Assembly: GCF_026810505.1 (NCBI RefSeq)
Contig: NZ_CP101750.1
Span: 4,245,254-4,309,253 of the forward strand
DNA from: Streptomyces sp. Je 1-369
Lineage (GTDB): Bacteria > Actinomycetota > Actinomycetes > Streptomycetales > Streptomycetaceae
Reading direction: 5' to 3'
DNA: 64,000 bases
In this document: positions 20,492 through 28,471 of the stretch, piece after piece
Layout of the letters: each line of letters starts with the position of its first letter
How positions within the stretch are numbered: the stretch's first letter is position 1
The notes under the pieces: model-generated
The model's input: the letters and a program-made list of their open reading frames with translations, nothing else
The model's database searches: none
What the model was told of the DNA's origin: nothing
Translations under genes and position numbers: made by a program

Positions 20492-23400
20492 ATGGGCTTC
20501 GACATCATCCCCGGCGACGCCGAGTTCGAAATTGACGCCGGGGACCTCAACCCGCTGCACTGGATCAACAAGGCCAACCACGCCTTCGGCAACACCCTGG
20601 CCAGCGGGCTGGAGTTCCTGGGCATCACCGACCCCGCCGTCGACCCGGACGGCATCCGCGAGATAGCCAAGCAGTGGCGGGCCCTGGCCAAGGGCCTCGA
20701 TGCCGCCGCCCGCGACGCCGAGACGGCACTCACGGGCTTGGAGTGGAAGGGCAAGGCCGCCAAGGCCCTCCACAAGCGGGCCAAGACCGCCCGCACACAG
20801 GCCACCGACATGGCCGACTCCCTGCGCACGGGCGCCAAGGCACTGGACGGCTTCGCCGACGAGGCCCACGACCTGCTGACCGAGATCGGCGTGATCCTCG
20901 CCGAAATCGCGGAGTTCGAGATCGCGGGCCTGGCCCTGTCGGTGCTGACCGGCGGCCTGTCCATGATCGCCGGGAACCTTGCGGCCGGTGCACGTGCCGC
21001 GAAGGTCGTGGCGCTGATCGCCCGGATCGAGAAGTCCGGCAGCCGCATGGCCCGGGTCATCCGCACCGTCATGGAGGCGATCCGCGGCCTGGAGCGAGCG
21101 CTGAAGGCCCTCGGCGAGATCAAGACCATCGCCAAGGCCGGCAAACTCGCGGGCGAGGGCATGAAGTTCGCCGCCTTCGACGCTGCCCTGCAGGATCCGG
21201 GGACCTTCAAGGACCCGGGCAAACTGGCGGAGACCCTGGCACTGGGGGCCGCCTTCGGGGTCGGTGCGGGAGGTCTGGGCAAGCTCCTCGGCAAGGGCTT
21301 GGGCAAGCTCAAGCCCAGCGAACTCGCCAAGCTCGGACAGAGGATGGGGCTCGACGGCTCCGGCCTGTCCCGGCTCAAGCTGCGCCCCTCGGAGTGGGAG
21401 AAGCTGCCCGCCTCCATCAAGGCAGTCCTCAAGAAGTGCGACCTGGACCCGATCGACGTCGCCACCGGCGACATGCTGCTGCCCCAGATCGACGTGCAGT
21501 TGCCCGGCACTCTCTCCCTCGTGCTGGAGCGCACGCACCTCTCGTCGTACCGCTGGGGCGGCTGGTTCGGCCCCACCTGGGCATCGACCCTCGACCAGCG
21601 CCTCCAGGTCGACGAGGACGGGGTCACCTACGCCGCGCCCGACGGTGCCCGGCTGAGCTACCCGCTCCCCGCGCCCGGCTCCGAAGCCCCGGTCCACCCT
21701 GAGGCGGGTCCACGTCTTCCCCTGACCTGGGATACCGAGACAGCCGGGGCCCTGCGCATCACCGATCCGGACACTGGGTACGCATACATCTTCCACAGCC
21801 CGCGGCCCACCGACAGCAGTGACGCGGTCGACCTGCCCCTGCAGGCCATCCTGGACCGCAACGGCCAGCGGATCGCCATCCATTACGGCGACGACGGCGC
21901 CCCTACCGAGGTGACCCATTCCGGCGGCTACCGCATCGCCATCGACCGCCACCCCAGGCTGCCCCGCATCTCGGCCCTCCGGCTCGTCGCCCCGGGTCAG
22001 CCGGGCACGAACGGGACGCTCCTCGCCTCTTACGGCTACAACGACGCCGGGCACCTCTCCGAGGTCACCAATTCGTCGGGACTGCCGCTGAGGTTCACCT
22101 ACGACAAGGTGGGGCGTATCACCTCGTGGACCGACCGCAACGGGACCGTCTACCAGTACGCCTACGACGACCTCGGCCGGGTCGTCCGCACCGAGGGCAG
22201 CGACGGTTTCCTGTCCGGCACCCTCTCCTACGACGACGAGACACGCACGACGCTCGTCACCAACGGCCTCGGCAGCACGACCCGCTACGAGCACAACGAG
22301 GCATACCGCCTCGTCCAGCAAACCGACCCACTCGGACATGTCACCCGCCAGGAATGGGATGCCGACCACCGCCTCATCGCGGTCACGGACCCACTCGGCC
22401 GCACGACGCGCTACATCCACGATGAACACGGCCGGGTGGCGTCCACGATGCGGCCGGACGGCCGGGAAGCCCGGGCGGAGTACAACGAACTCGGCCTCCC
22501 CATAACGATCACCGAGCCAGACGGCAGTGTGTGGCAGCAGGAGTACGACGAGCGGGGCAACCGGATCGTCGTCACTGATCCCGCCGGGGCCACGACGCGT
22601 TACCGCTACAACAGAGCGGGCCACCTCGTCGCGGTCACCGACGCGTTGGACCACACCATCCAGGTTCGCTGCGATGCGGCGGGGTTGCCCGTCAAGGTCA
22701 CCGATCCGCTCGGCGCCGTCACCTCGTACAAGCGCGACGGCTTCGGCAACCCCGTCAGCATCACCGACCCGCTGGAGCATGTGACCCGCCTGGAATGGAC
22801 GGTGGAGGGCAAGCTCGCCCGTCGCGCACACGCGGACGGGTCAAGCGAGTCCTGGGAGTACGACGGTGAGGGCAACTGCATCCGTCACACCGACCCGATG
22901 GGGGCGGTCAGCCGCTTCGAGTACACACACTTCGACCAGCTCGCCGCACGTACCGGACCTGACGGCGTCCGATACGAGTTCACGCACGACGCAGAGTTGC
23001 GCCTCACCGGTGTCACCAACTCGCACGGGTCGACGTGGACCTACACCTTCGACCCGGCTGGCCGCCTGGTCTCCGAGACGGACTTCGACGGCCGAACCCT
23101 CACCTACGTCCACGACGCTGGTGGTCAGCTCGTCGCCCGTACCACCGCCGCCGGGCAGCAGATCCACTTCGAACGCGATGTCCTCGGCCGCACCGTGACC
23201 AAGGACGTCGAAGGCTGCGTCACCACGTATGCCTACGATGACGCGGGCCGTCTGACCCGGGCCGTAAACGGCGACACCGTTCTGAGTCTGCTGCACGACG
23301 CTGCCGGACACCTGCTCTCCGAAACAGTCGACGACCGCACCACGACCTACTCCTACGACCTGCTGGGGCGCCGCACTGGCCGCACCACACCAACCGGTGC

Positions 23401-24964
23401 GACCACCACCTACGCCTACGACGCAGCCGGGCACCGAACCCAGCTGACCACCTCCGGCCGCACCCTGACCTTCGACCACGACCGGACAGGCCGTGAGGTG
23501 TCCCGCCGCATAGGTGAGACCCTCAGCCTGACCAGCTCCTTCGACCCCCTCGGCCGCCTTACGAGCCAGACGATGACGGGGCCGGTTCCACACGGAGTGA
23601 TCCAGCGGCGGGACTACAACTACCGCGCCGACGGAAACCTCGTCTCCGTCAAGGACCACCTCAACGGTCTCCGTCACTTCGATCTGGATGCCGCGGGTAG
23701 GGTCACCGCAGTCCGCGCCGACCAGTGGTCCGAGACCTACGCCTACGACGACGCCGGTAACCAGACCCAAGCTGCCTGGCCTTCCGCTCACTCCGGTCAG
23801 GAAGCCATCGGCACCCGCTCATACTCCGGTACCCGCATCACGAGGGCCGGTCAGGTCCGCTACGAACATGACGATGCCGGACGCGTCACCCTGCGCCAGA
23901 AGCCCCGTCTGTCCCGCAAGCCGGACAACTGGCGCTACACCTGGGACGCCGAGGACCGTCTCACCCAGGTCGTCACTCCTGACGGCACGATCTGGCGCTA
24001 CCGCTACGATCCGGTTGGCCGGCGTATCGCCAAACAACGCCTCGCGTCCGATGGCCACACCGTCGCTGACCAGACCGACTTCGCCTGGGACGGCACCACA
24101 CTCGCCGAGCAGTCCAGCCATTCGCTCGACTGCTCCGAAACCGTCACTCTCACCTGGACCCACGACGGCCTGCGTCCCCTAACTCAGGCCGAACACAAGT
24201 ACCTCGACGATTCCGAGGTCGACCAGCGCTTCTACGCCATGGTGACCGACCTCGTCGGCACGCCCACCGAACTCGTCGACGAGCACGGAGAGATCGCCTG
24301 GCAAGCCCGCACCACGCTCTGGGGCGCCACCACCTGGAACCGCGCCGCCACCGCTCATACCCCGCTCCGATTCCCCGGCCAGTACCACGACCCGGAAACC
24401 GGCCTCCACTACAACTACTTCCGTCACTACGATCCCGAAACCGCCCGGTACCTCACACCGGACCCGCTGGGCCTGGCTCCCGCACCGAACCCTGTCGCCT
24501 ACGTACGCAACCCGCACACATGGGCCGACCCTCTGGGACTCGCAGCGTGCAAGCCGGGCGAAGGGGGCACAGAGGTCGACCCCCGGAAACTGGACTACCT
24601 CTTCAACAAGAACATCAAGCCGGACTCACACAACTCGCCCAGGGCGGCGCAGAACGAACAGCAGTTGGGGCGGATCGGCATCAACGACACCGCGGGGATG
24701 CGGCAGTACGTGACCGAACACCTGACCGGCGCGTCCAAGCAACCGTTCGAGAGGACCTTCTCCAAGGAGTGGGACGGCGGGAGCGGTGAATTCGGCGTGA
24801 CGAACTCCATCGTCCATGGCCCACGCGGCGCACTCGGTGTCGAGAGCACCTGGCAATTGCTGCCAGACGGCACACGTAGGCTGTCCACGGTCATCTTCCG
24901 TGGCAGTGGGCCCGGCGTGAGCATCGTCAAGAACTCCGACAAATGGCCGCCCTACAATCACTAG
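20492..24964 (+). CDS. Rhs/YD-repeat polymorphic toxin with WXG-type N-terminus
   Basis: The 1490-residue protein has four parts. An N-terminal helical region carries LEWKGKAAKAL near residue 84, a WXG-type type VII secretion motif. A DUF6531-like module follows (DPIDVATGDMLLPQIDVQLPG). More than twenty YD/RHS repeats (for example YAYDDLGRVVRTEG) form the cocoon. The Rhs core ends FPGQYHDPETGLHYNYFRHYDPETARYLTPDPLGL. After ADPLGLA about 138 variable residues form the toxin, with HNSPRAAQNEQQLGRIG, TFSKEWDGGSGEFGV and STWQLLPDGTRRLSTV. I cannot name its activity. The gene starts 7 nt after the WXG100-like gene and is followed by the candidate immunity gene. Confidence 0.93.
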   Translation: MGFDIIPGDAEFEIDAGDLNPLHWINKANHAFGNTLASGLEFLGITDPAVDPDGIREIAKQWRALAKGLDAAARDAETALTGLEWKGKAAKALHKRAKTARTQATDMADSLRTGAKALDGFADEAHDLLTEIGVILAEIAEFEIAGLALSVLTGGLSMIAGNLAAGARAAKVVALIARIEKSGSRMARVIRTVMEAIRGLERALKALGEIKTIAKAGKLAGEGMKFAAFDAALQDPGTFKDPGKLAETLALGAAFGVGAGGLGKLLGKGLGKLKPSELAKLGQRMGLDGSGLSRLKLRPSEWEKLPASIKAVLKKCDLDPIDVATGDMLLPQIDVQLPGTLSLVLERTHLSSYRWGGWFGPTWASTLDQRLQVDEDGVTYAAPDGARLSYPLPAPGSEAPVHPEAGPRLPLTWDTETAGALRITDPDTGYAYIFHSPRPTDSSDAVDLPLQAILDRNGQRIAIHYGDDGAPTEVTHSGGYRIAIDRHPRLPRISALRLVAPGQPGTNGTLLASYGYNDAGHLSEVTNSSGLPLRFTYDKVGRITSWTDRNGTVYQYAYDDLGRVVRTEGSDGFLSGTLSYDDETRTTLVTNGLGSTTRYEHNEAYRLVQQTDPLGHVTRQEWDADHRLIAVTDPLGRTTRYIHDEHGRVASTMRPDGREARAEYNELGLPITITEPDGSVWQQEYDERGNRIVVTDPAGATTRYRYNRAGHLVAVTDALDHTIQVRCDAAGLPVKVTDPLGAVTSYKRDGFGNPVSITDPLEHVTRLEWTVEGKLARRAHADGSSESWEYDGEGNCIRHTDPMGAVSRFEYTHFDQLAARTGPDGVRYEFTHDAELRLTGVTNSHGSTWTYTFDPAGRLVSETDFDGRTLTYVHDAGGQLVARTTAAGQQIHFERDVLGRTVTKDVEGCVTTYAYDDAGRLTRAVNGDTVLSLLHDAAGHLLSETVDDRTTTYSYDLLGRRTGRTTPTGATTTYAYDAAGHRTQLTTSGRTLTFDHDRTGREVSRRIGETLSLTSSFDPLGRLTSQTMTGPVPHGVIQRRDYNYRADGNLVSVKDHLNGLRHFDLDAAGRVTAVRADQWSETYAYDDAGNQTQAAWPSAHSGQEAIGTRSYSGTRITRAGQVRYEHDDAGRVTLRQKPRLSRKPDNWRYTWDAEDRLTQVVTPDGTIWRYRYDPVGRRIAKQRLASDGHTVADQTDFAWDGTTLAEQSSHSLDCSETVTLTWTHDGLRPLTQAEHKYLDDSEVDQRFYAMVTDLVGTPTELVDEHGEIAWQARTTLWGATTWNRAATAHTPLRFPGQYHDPETGLHYNYFRHYDPETARYLTPDPLGLAPAPNPVAYVRNPHTWADPLGLAACKPGEGGTEVDPRKLDYLFNKNIKPDSHNSPRAAQNEQQLGRIGINDTAGMRQYVTEHLTGASKQPFERTFSKEWDGGSGEFGVTNSIVHGPRGALGVESTWQLLPDGTRRLSTVIFRGSGPGVSIVKNSDKWPPYNH

Positions 24965-24985
24965 CCATACGAAGCCGGAGAAGGC

Positions 24986-25339
24986 ATGTATCGAGAGTTC
25001 ATCGTCCCAGGCGATCACGAAGTCCTCGAAGCGATCGGTGAATGGCCCGAGAGCGAGGAGGACAGCAACGCCCGCCTGCTCACGCTCCAGGGCGAGGGAG
25101 ACGAGCGCATCATGCTGTCCTACGACGCTCTTTCCAGATCGGTCAGGGCCCGTTGGAAGAACAGGCGCGGGGAAGAGGTCCTCGACATCTTCCACGAGGG
25201 CGCCACCCAGATGACAGTGCACTCGGATTCACGCACCGCACGCATCCTGATTGAGTTCCACATGGGCGAGTGTGCCGGAAAGATGGAAATTCAGGCCCTC
25301 CCGCACCTCGCTGTCACGGATCGGCTTCTCTTCATCTGA
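24986..25339 (+). CDS. Candidate immunity protein for the Rhs toxin
   Basis: The 117-residue acidic, soluble protein (MYREFIVPGDHEVLEAIGEW...) has no signal peptide or membrane segment. It starts 21 nt after the toxin stop, preceded by GGAGAAGG. Small acidic proteins in this position usually bind and neutralise the C-terminal toxin domain. I do not recognise the family, and the assignment rests on position, size and charge. Confidence 0.7.
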   Translation: MYREFIVPGDHEVLEAIGEWPESEEDSNARLLTLQGEGDERIMLSYDALSRSVRARWKNRRGEEVLDIFHEGATQMTVHSDSRTARILIEFHMGECAGKMEIQALPHLAVTDRLLFI

Positions 25340-25571
25340 ATTGACGCCGAGGCGGCCGATCTGCTCCTCCGCCCTGGGCCCACCCCCAGTGGGAGCCTTC
25401 TCCCCCCACTCTGTTGTCGAGCATCCGGGAAAAGGCGTGGTCGCGCCCGACTGCGTGGTCTGAGTCTTGGTCTCGTTCACCCCCGTCCGGCGCCGTTCAT
25501 CGACCGTCCGACGCCTAGCTCCGTACCAGGTCAGGACGTCTCCGCACGCCCCCGAACCCCCAGACGAACAT
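25340..25571. other. Right-end island sequence
   Basis: No gene is supported. It contains the 23-nt repeat at 25452-25474 and a block (about 25466-25534) with clear similarity to 27540-27617. Both blocks lead into copies of the tRNA-Ser 3' end. Confidence 0.6.
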
Positions 25572-25632
25572 TTGGAAAGCGTGTTGGGGGCAACCCCTCA
25601 CGAGTTCGAATCTCGTATCCTCCGCACCCGCC
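25572..25632 (+). repeat. attR-like 61-bp copy of the tRNA-Ser 3' end
   Basis: All 61 positions are identical to 17999-18059. The 5' half of the tRNA is missing (preceding sequence cagacgaacat), so this is not a functional tRNA. It marks the far edge of the island and was probably the original chromosomal 3' end of the tRNA. Confidence 0.93.
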
Positions 25633-25646
25633 TGAACAGGCGAAAC

Positions 25647-25680
25647 GAGAACCCCGGTCCGCTGAGCGGCCGGGGTTCTC
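25647..25680 (+). terminator. Hairpin after duplicated tRNA end
   Basis: GAGAACCCCGG pairs with CCGGGGTTCTC. It lies at the same distance from the tRNA copy as the hairpin at 18072, so it may be the original tRNA-Ser terminator displaced by integration. Confidence 0.75.
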
Positions 25681-25893
25681 GGCGTCACAGACCGTCTTCC
25701 GCACCCGGCGTCGCCGCCTCGGGCAACCGGACCATACGCACCCTCAGCGAGCTCGATCTCGACCCGCCCCACCTGTGTGCCTGGTGCCATCTGCGGGACG
25801 ACGAACGGGCCTTCCCCCTCTCCTCCAGCCACGGCGTCATGCCCGGGCAGCCCGGCCCGATGCTGCGGCGAGCCTCCACTACGATCGCCGATC

Positions 25894-26799
25894 GTGGACT
25901 GGGTCGAGCGCACAACGCAGTTGAGGCAGTGGACGAGGAGCGGGACGCGCGCACCGCACAAGCCGCTCCTGTTTCTGTACGCGCTCAGCCGGTTTCAACA
26001 AGACGCTGACGGCGAGCTGCGGTACAGCGCGGTGGAGCAGGATCTGCGGCGGCTGCTCGACGAGTACGGGCCCGGGAACCGGACGACGCCCGCCTATCCA
26101 TTCCATCACCTGGTGCGTGACGGGGTGTGGGAGGTGCGCACCGAGCGCGGGCCGGGGAGCCCCGGGACCGGGGTCAAGGAACTGCGGGCGTCCGGCGCCG
26201 CGGGGCGGCTGACGCCGCAACTGCGGGCGGCACTGCGGCGGGAGCCGTCCCTGCTCGGCCGGATGACACGGGTGCTGCTCGACCTGAACTTCCCGCCCTC
26301 CCTCCACGGCGAGCTGTGCGAAGCCGTCGGTCTGGAGCTGGAGGAGGCCGAAACCGGACAGCTCACGGCCGCGCGCAGACAGCGGGACCGGCGGATGCGG
26401 GAGATGGTCCTGACCGCGTACGAGTACCAGTGCGCCTTCTGCGGGTACGACGGCAGGATCGGCGCAGTGCCGGTCGGCCTTGAGGCCGCCCATGTGCGCT
26501 GGTGGGCGTTTGACGGACCGGACGACGTCGACAACGGGCTGTGCCTGTGCTCGCTGCACCACAAGCTCTTCGACAAGGGTGTGCTCGGTCTCGGTGAGGG
26601 CCACGGCGAGGGCCATCGCATCCTGGTCTCACAGGGCTTCGTCGGGCGCAGCACCGCTGCCCGCGAGCACGTCATCATGCTCGCCGGCCGTCCGGTCATC
26701 GGTCCCCAGCCGGGCGTCCGCCCCATCGCCGCCACCCACCGCTCCTGGCACACCAGCCAGGTCTTCCACGGCAGCCCACGCCCTGCCACGCCCCCCTGA
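25894..26799 (+). CDS. Predicted phosphorothioate-dependent SBD-HNH endonuclease
   Basis: The start is placed at the GTG giving MDWVERTTQLRQWTRSG (301 residues), since the upstream frame has no family features. Residues 20-75 read HKPLLFLYALSRF, a Glu-rich helix, LLDEYGP, then YPFHHLVRDGVWEV, the pattern of the sulfur-binding domain of ScoMcrA-type type IV enzymes. Residues 180-226 are an HNH domain with CAFCG, EAAHVRWW and NGLCLCSLHHKLFDKG. Such SBD-HNH proteins cut DNA carrying phosphorothioate links made by Dnd systems. No dnd genes are in the window. A generic HNH defence nuclease remains possible. Confidence 0.8.
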   Translation: MDWVERTTQLRQWTRSGTRAPHKPLLFLYALSRFQQDADGELRYSAVEQDLRRLLDEYGPGNRTTPAYPFHHLVRDGVWEVRTERGPGSPGTGVKELRASGAAGRLTPQLRAALRREPSLLGRMTRVLLDLNFPPSLHGELCEAVGLELEEAETGQLTAARRQRDRRMREMVLTAYEYQCAFCGYDGRIGAVPVGLEAAHVRWWAFDGPDDVDNGLCLCSLHHKLFDKGVLGLGEGHGEGHRILVSQGFVGRSTAAREHVIMLAGRPVIGPQPGVRPIAATHRSWHTSQVFHGSPRPATPP

Positions 26800-26802
26800 C
26801 CG

Positions 26803-27096
26803 ATGGTTACTTGTGTGGCGACGACCAAGAAGGTCACGGTGACGATCCCCGAGGATCTCCTGGACGAGATCCGTGCGGAAGCGGCGGAGCGGGGCCTATC
26901 GGCATACGTTGCCGAAGCACTGCGCTTCAAGCGCGACCGGGACCGGCTGCGGGAACTGTCCGACTGGCTGCAGGAGGAACACCGTCCCCTCACCGAGGAG
27001 GAACGCACCACGACGTTCGAGGAACTGGCGGAGCTCGACGCCGAACACGAGCGCCGCCGCGCCACCGGAACACATGGCGCCGGAGAGGCCGCGTGA
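26803..27096 (+). CDS. Ribbon-helix-helix antitoxin
   Basis: The 97-residue protein has an N-terminal RHH/CopG motif (KKVTVTIPEDLLDEIRAEAAERGLS, split over a beta strand and two helices) followed by a charged C-terminal tail for toxin binding. The start could also be the GTG at 26815, as neither start has a good Shine-Dalgarno. The stop overlaps the PIN gene's GTG, so antitoxin and toxin are coupled. The dimer should bind its own promoter, which would lie at the 3' end of the nuclease gene. Confidence 0.82.
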   Translation: MVTCVATTKKVTVTIPEDLLDEIRAEAAERGLSAYVAEALRFKRDRDRLRELSDWLQEEHRPLTEEERTTTFEELAELDAEHERRRATGTHGAGEAA

Positions 27097-27518
27097 AGAA
27101 ACGGGCCGGTGAGCGCGGGCGGCGACCACTGCGCGTCTTCGTACTCGACTGCGAAGCCCTGTCCCTGGCCGTGCGCGGCGACCGGAGGATGATCGCGTGG
27201 CTCGACCTCGCGGCCCGGGGCGAAGCCGAGGTGGTGACGTCCCCCATGACGCTGGTCGGGGCCTACGACGGCAGGACCACCGGACAGCGTTGGGACTGGG
27301 TGCTCTCCCGGCTCAAGGTCGCCGACATCGGAAAGGACGAGGCGCGCCGAGCCCGCCACCTGCTGGCGGATGCCGAGCTGCATGGGCACAAGTACGCGAT
27401 CGACGCGGTACTCGCCGTCATCGCACGCCAGCAGGAGGGGCAGGTCACCGTCTTCACCTCGGACGTAGACGACCTGGAGAAGCTGGTCCCGGACGCGATC
27501 GTCGTCAAGAAGGTCTGA
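27093..27518 (+). CDS. PIN-domain toxin (VapC-like)
   Basis: The 141-residue protein has the PIN fold acidic residues: Asp in FVLDCEALSLAV, a middle acidic stretch (GKDEARRARHLL), Asp in HKYAIDAVLAVIA and the final TSDVDDLEKLV. VapC proteins of this kind are Mg-dependent RNases that cut tRNA or rRNA. The GTG start sits within the antitoxin stop (GTGA). The gene appears intact. It may stabilise the module or guard the adjacent nuclease. Confidence 0.82.
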   Translation: MKKRAGERGRRPLRVFVLDCEALSLAVRGDRRMIAWLDLAARGEAEVVTSPMTLVGAYDGRTTGQRWDWVLSRLKVADIGKDEARRARHLLADAELHGHKYAIDAVLAVIARQQEGQVTVFTSDVDDLEKLVPDAIVVKKV

Positions 27519-27617
27519 CCCGGCGCTCCGGTCTCGATTCTGGTCTCATTCACCCGCGTCCAGCGTCCAGCGTCCAGCATCGTTCACCAACCGTCCGATG
27601 CCCGATTCCGTGCCAGG

Positions 27618-27636
27618 TCGAATCTCGTATCCCCCG
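27618..27636 (+). repeat. Partial third copy of the tRNA-Ser end
   Basis: TCGAATCTCGTATCC is exact to the T-arm/acceptor end of tRNA-Ser, followed by one mismatch and CCG. The preceding 27540-27617 resembles 25466-25534 (shared elements ggtctc-ttcaccc, gtccga, ccgt-ccaggtc). This appears to be the worn edge of an older insertion at the same tRNA. Confidence 0.6.
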
Positions 27637-27660
27637 TCGGCAGAAGGCCCGGCATCCGGT

Positions 27661-28035
27661 TCAGCCCGCGTCCCGTAACCGTCCGCGCAGTGCGTCCTCC
27701 ACAGTGGGGGCCGGGCGGAGGCGGGTGGTGAGGTGGAGGATTCGGAGCATGCGCAGGATGAATGGGTGGGGGCAGACCAGGAGTAGGTCGCCGTCGCGTT
27801 CCTCCAGGCGGGTGCGGGCGCGGCAGAGCAGGGCCAGGCCGGAGCAGTCGAAGAACGTGGTCGGTGTGAGGTCGATGACGAGCAGGGTTTCCTGTGGCGT
27901 GGTGGCCGCGTCCAGGATCGGCAGGATCGTCAGGGCCGACGCGATGTCGATCTCGCCGTGGAACTCCATGACGGTATGGCCGGGGGCCCGGTGGACGCGC
28001 AGATGCCCGTCGGGGAGCGGAACGCCGTGAATCAT
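27661..28035 (-). CDS. STAS-domain anti-sigma factor antagonist
   Basis: The 124-residue protein is a single STAS domain. VMEFHGEIDIASALTILPIL is the first strand-helix unit, and LTPTTFFDCSGLALLCRA carries the conserved Ser (about residue 65) that RsbW-type kinases phosphorylate. It ends LRPAPTVEDAL. The ATG is preceded by GAGGAT. In streptomycetes such proteins free SigB-like sigma factors under osmotic or oxidative stress. No cognate kinase or sigma gene lies in the window. It opens the stress-related cluster on this side. Confidence 0.9.
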   Translation of the reverse strand: MIHGVPLPDGHLRVHRAPGHTVMEFHGEIDIASALTILPILDAATTPQETLLVIDLTPTTFFDCSGLALLCRARTRLEERDGDLLLVCPHPFILRMLRILHLTTRLRPAPTVEDALRGRLRDAG

Positions 28036-28124
28036 GGCGGCATCCTCACTGCGAGCGGCCCACCTCCAGGGGGCCGGATGGGCGGGTGGGACGAGGAGCC
28101 ACCGAGGTCCTGGGTGACGACGTG

Positions 28125-28212
28125 CAGGGTGCGGAGTGCGGGGTGCGGGGGTGCGACACGCGGAGTGCGGGGTGCGACACGCGGAGTGCGGGTGCGGAGT
28201 GCGACGTGCGTT
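28125..28212. repeat. Imperfect tandem repeats (gtgcggagtgcg)
   Basis: Five to six units mixing gtgcggagtgcg, gtgcggggtgcg and gcgacacgcgga in a noncoding region. They are simple-sequence expansions with no sign of CRISPR structure. Confidence 0.7.
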
Positions 28213-28374
28213 GGGGGTAAGGGTTTTCTTTTGTGATATGCCCCCGTCAACGTGATGTCCAACCTGCCGTCTTGACAAAGTTTGCGCTGCAAGTCGGGGC
28301 GTGGGTAGCCGAGTTCGCTTGGGTGTGCGGTGGCCCGAACGTGTTGTCGGGGGGTCGTTGTTTGTTGGGGGCGA

Positions 28375-28391
28375 CCACCCCTGTGGGGTGA
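28375..28391. promoter_or_regulatory. 17-bp inverted repeat, SulP promoter
   Basis: CCACC-N7-GGTGA, 80 nt before the SulP start. One of eight copies with identical spacing in the 28-49.5 kb cluster. Confidence 0.6.
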
Positions 28392-28471
28392 TTCCTTCTG
28401 CTCGCTGTCTCGTCCAACCTGGGCGGGGTCGCGGAGGCGGCAAGGGCTTCATGGGGGTGGGGAGGGGCTTT

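Larger units (their letters stand above)
17999..25632. mobile_element. Genomic island in tRNA-Ser carrying an Rhs toxin operon
   Basis: A 7.6-kb segment bounded by the 61-bp direct repeats. Its five genes all point rightward and are visibly less GC-rich than the flanking core genes. It carries a lipoprotein, a secreted protein (frameshifted), a WXG100-like protein, an Rhs toxin and a candidate immunity protein. No integrase, excisionase or replication gene is present, so it is either a remnant or moved in trans. An imperfect repeat (18111-18133 and 25452-25474, 20 of 23 identical) lies just inside both ends. Confidence 0.8.
25633..27636. mobile_element. Second accreted module (restriction nuclease + TA pair)
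   Basis: A 2-kb segment between the attR-like copy and a third, partial tRNA remnant at 27618. Its right end repeats the terminal block seen at the right end of the first island. It carries an SBD-HNH nuclease and an RHH/PIN toxin-antitoxin pair and no integrase. It looks like an older element or an internal deletion product, inserted at the same tRNA before or after the Rhs island. Confidence 0.6.
28036..28471. other. Long intergenic region, STAS / SulP
   Basis: About 436 nt. The leftward STAS promoter should be near 28050-28110. From about 28125 to 28212 lie imperfect tandem units of gtgcggagtgcg and gcgacacgcgga. A 17-bp inverted repeat at 28375-28391 precedes the SulP gene. No coding sequence is supported; the in-frame extension of SulP has low-complexity residues only. 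Confidence 0.6.

Noticed and set aside
25572..25624. Second tRNA-Ser gene
   Set aside because: Only the 3' part from the anticodon loop on is present. The acceptor 5' strand and D-arm are missing.
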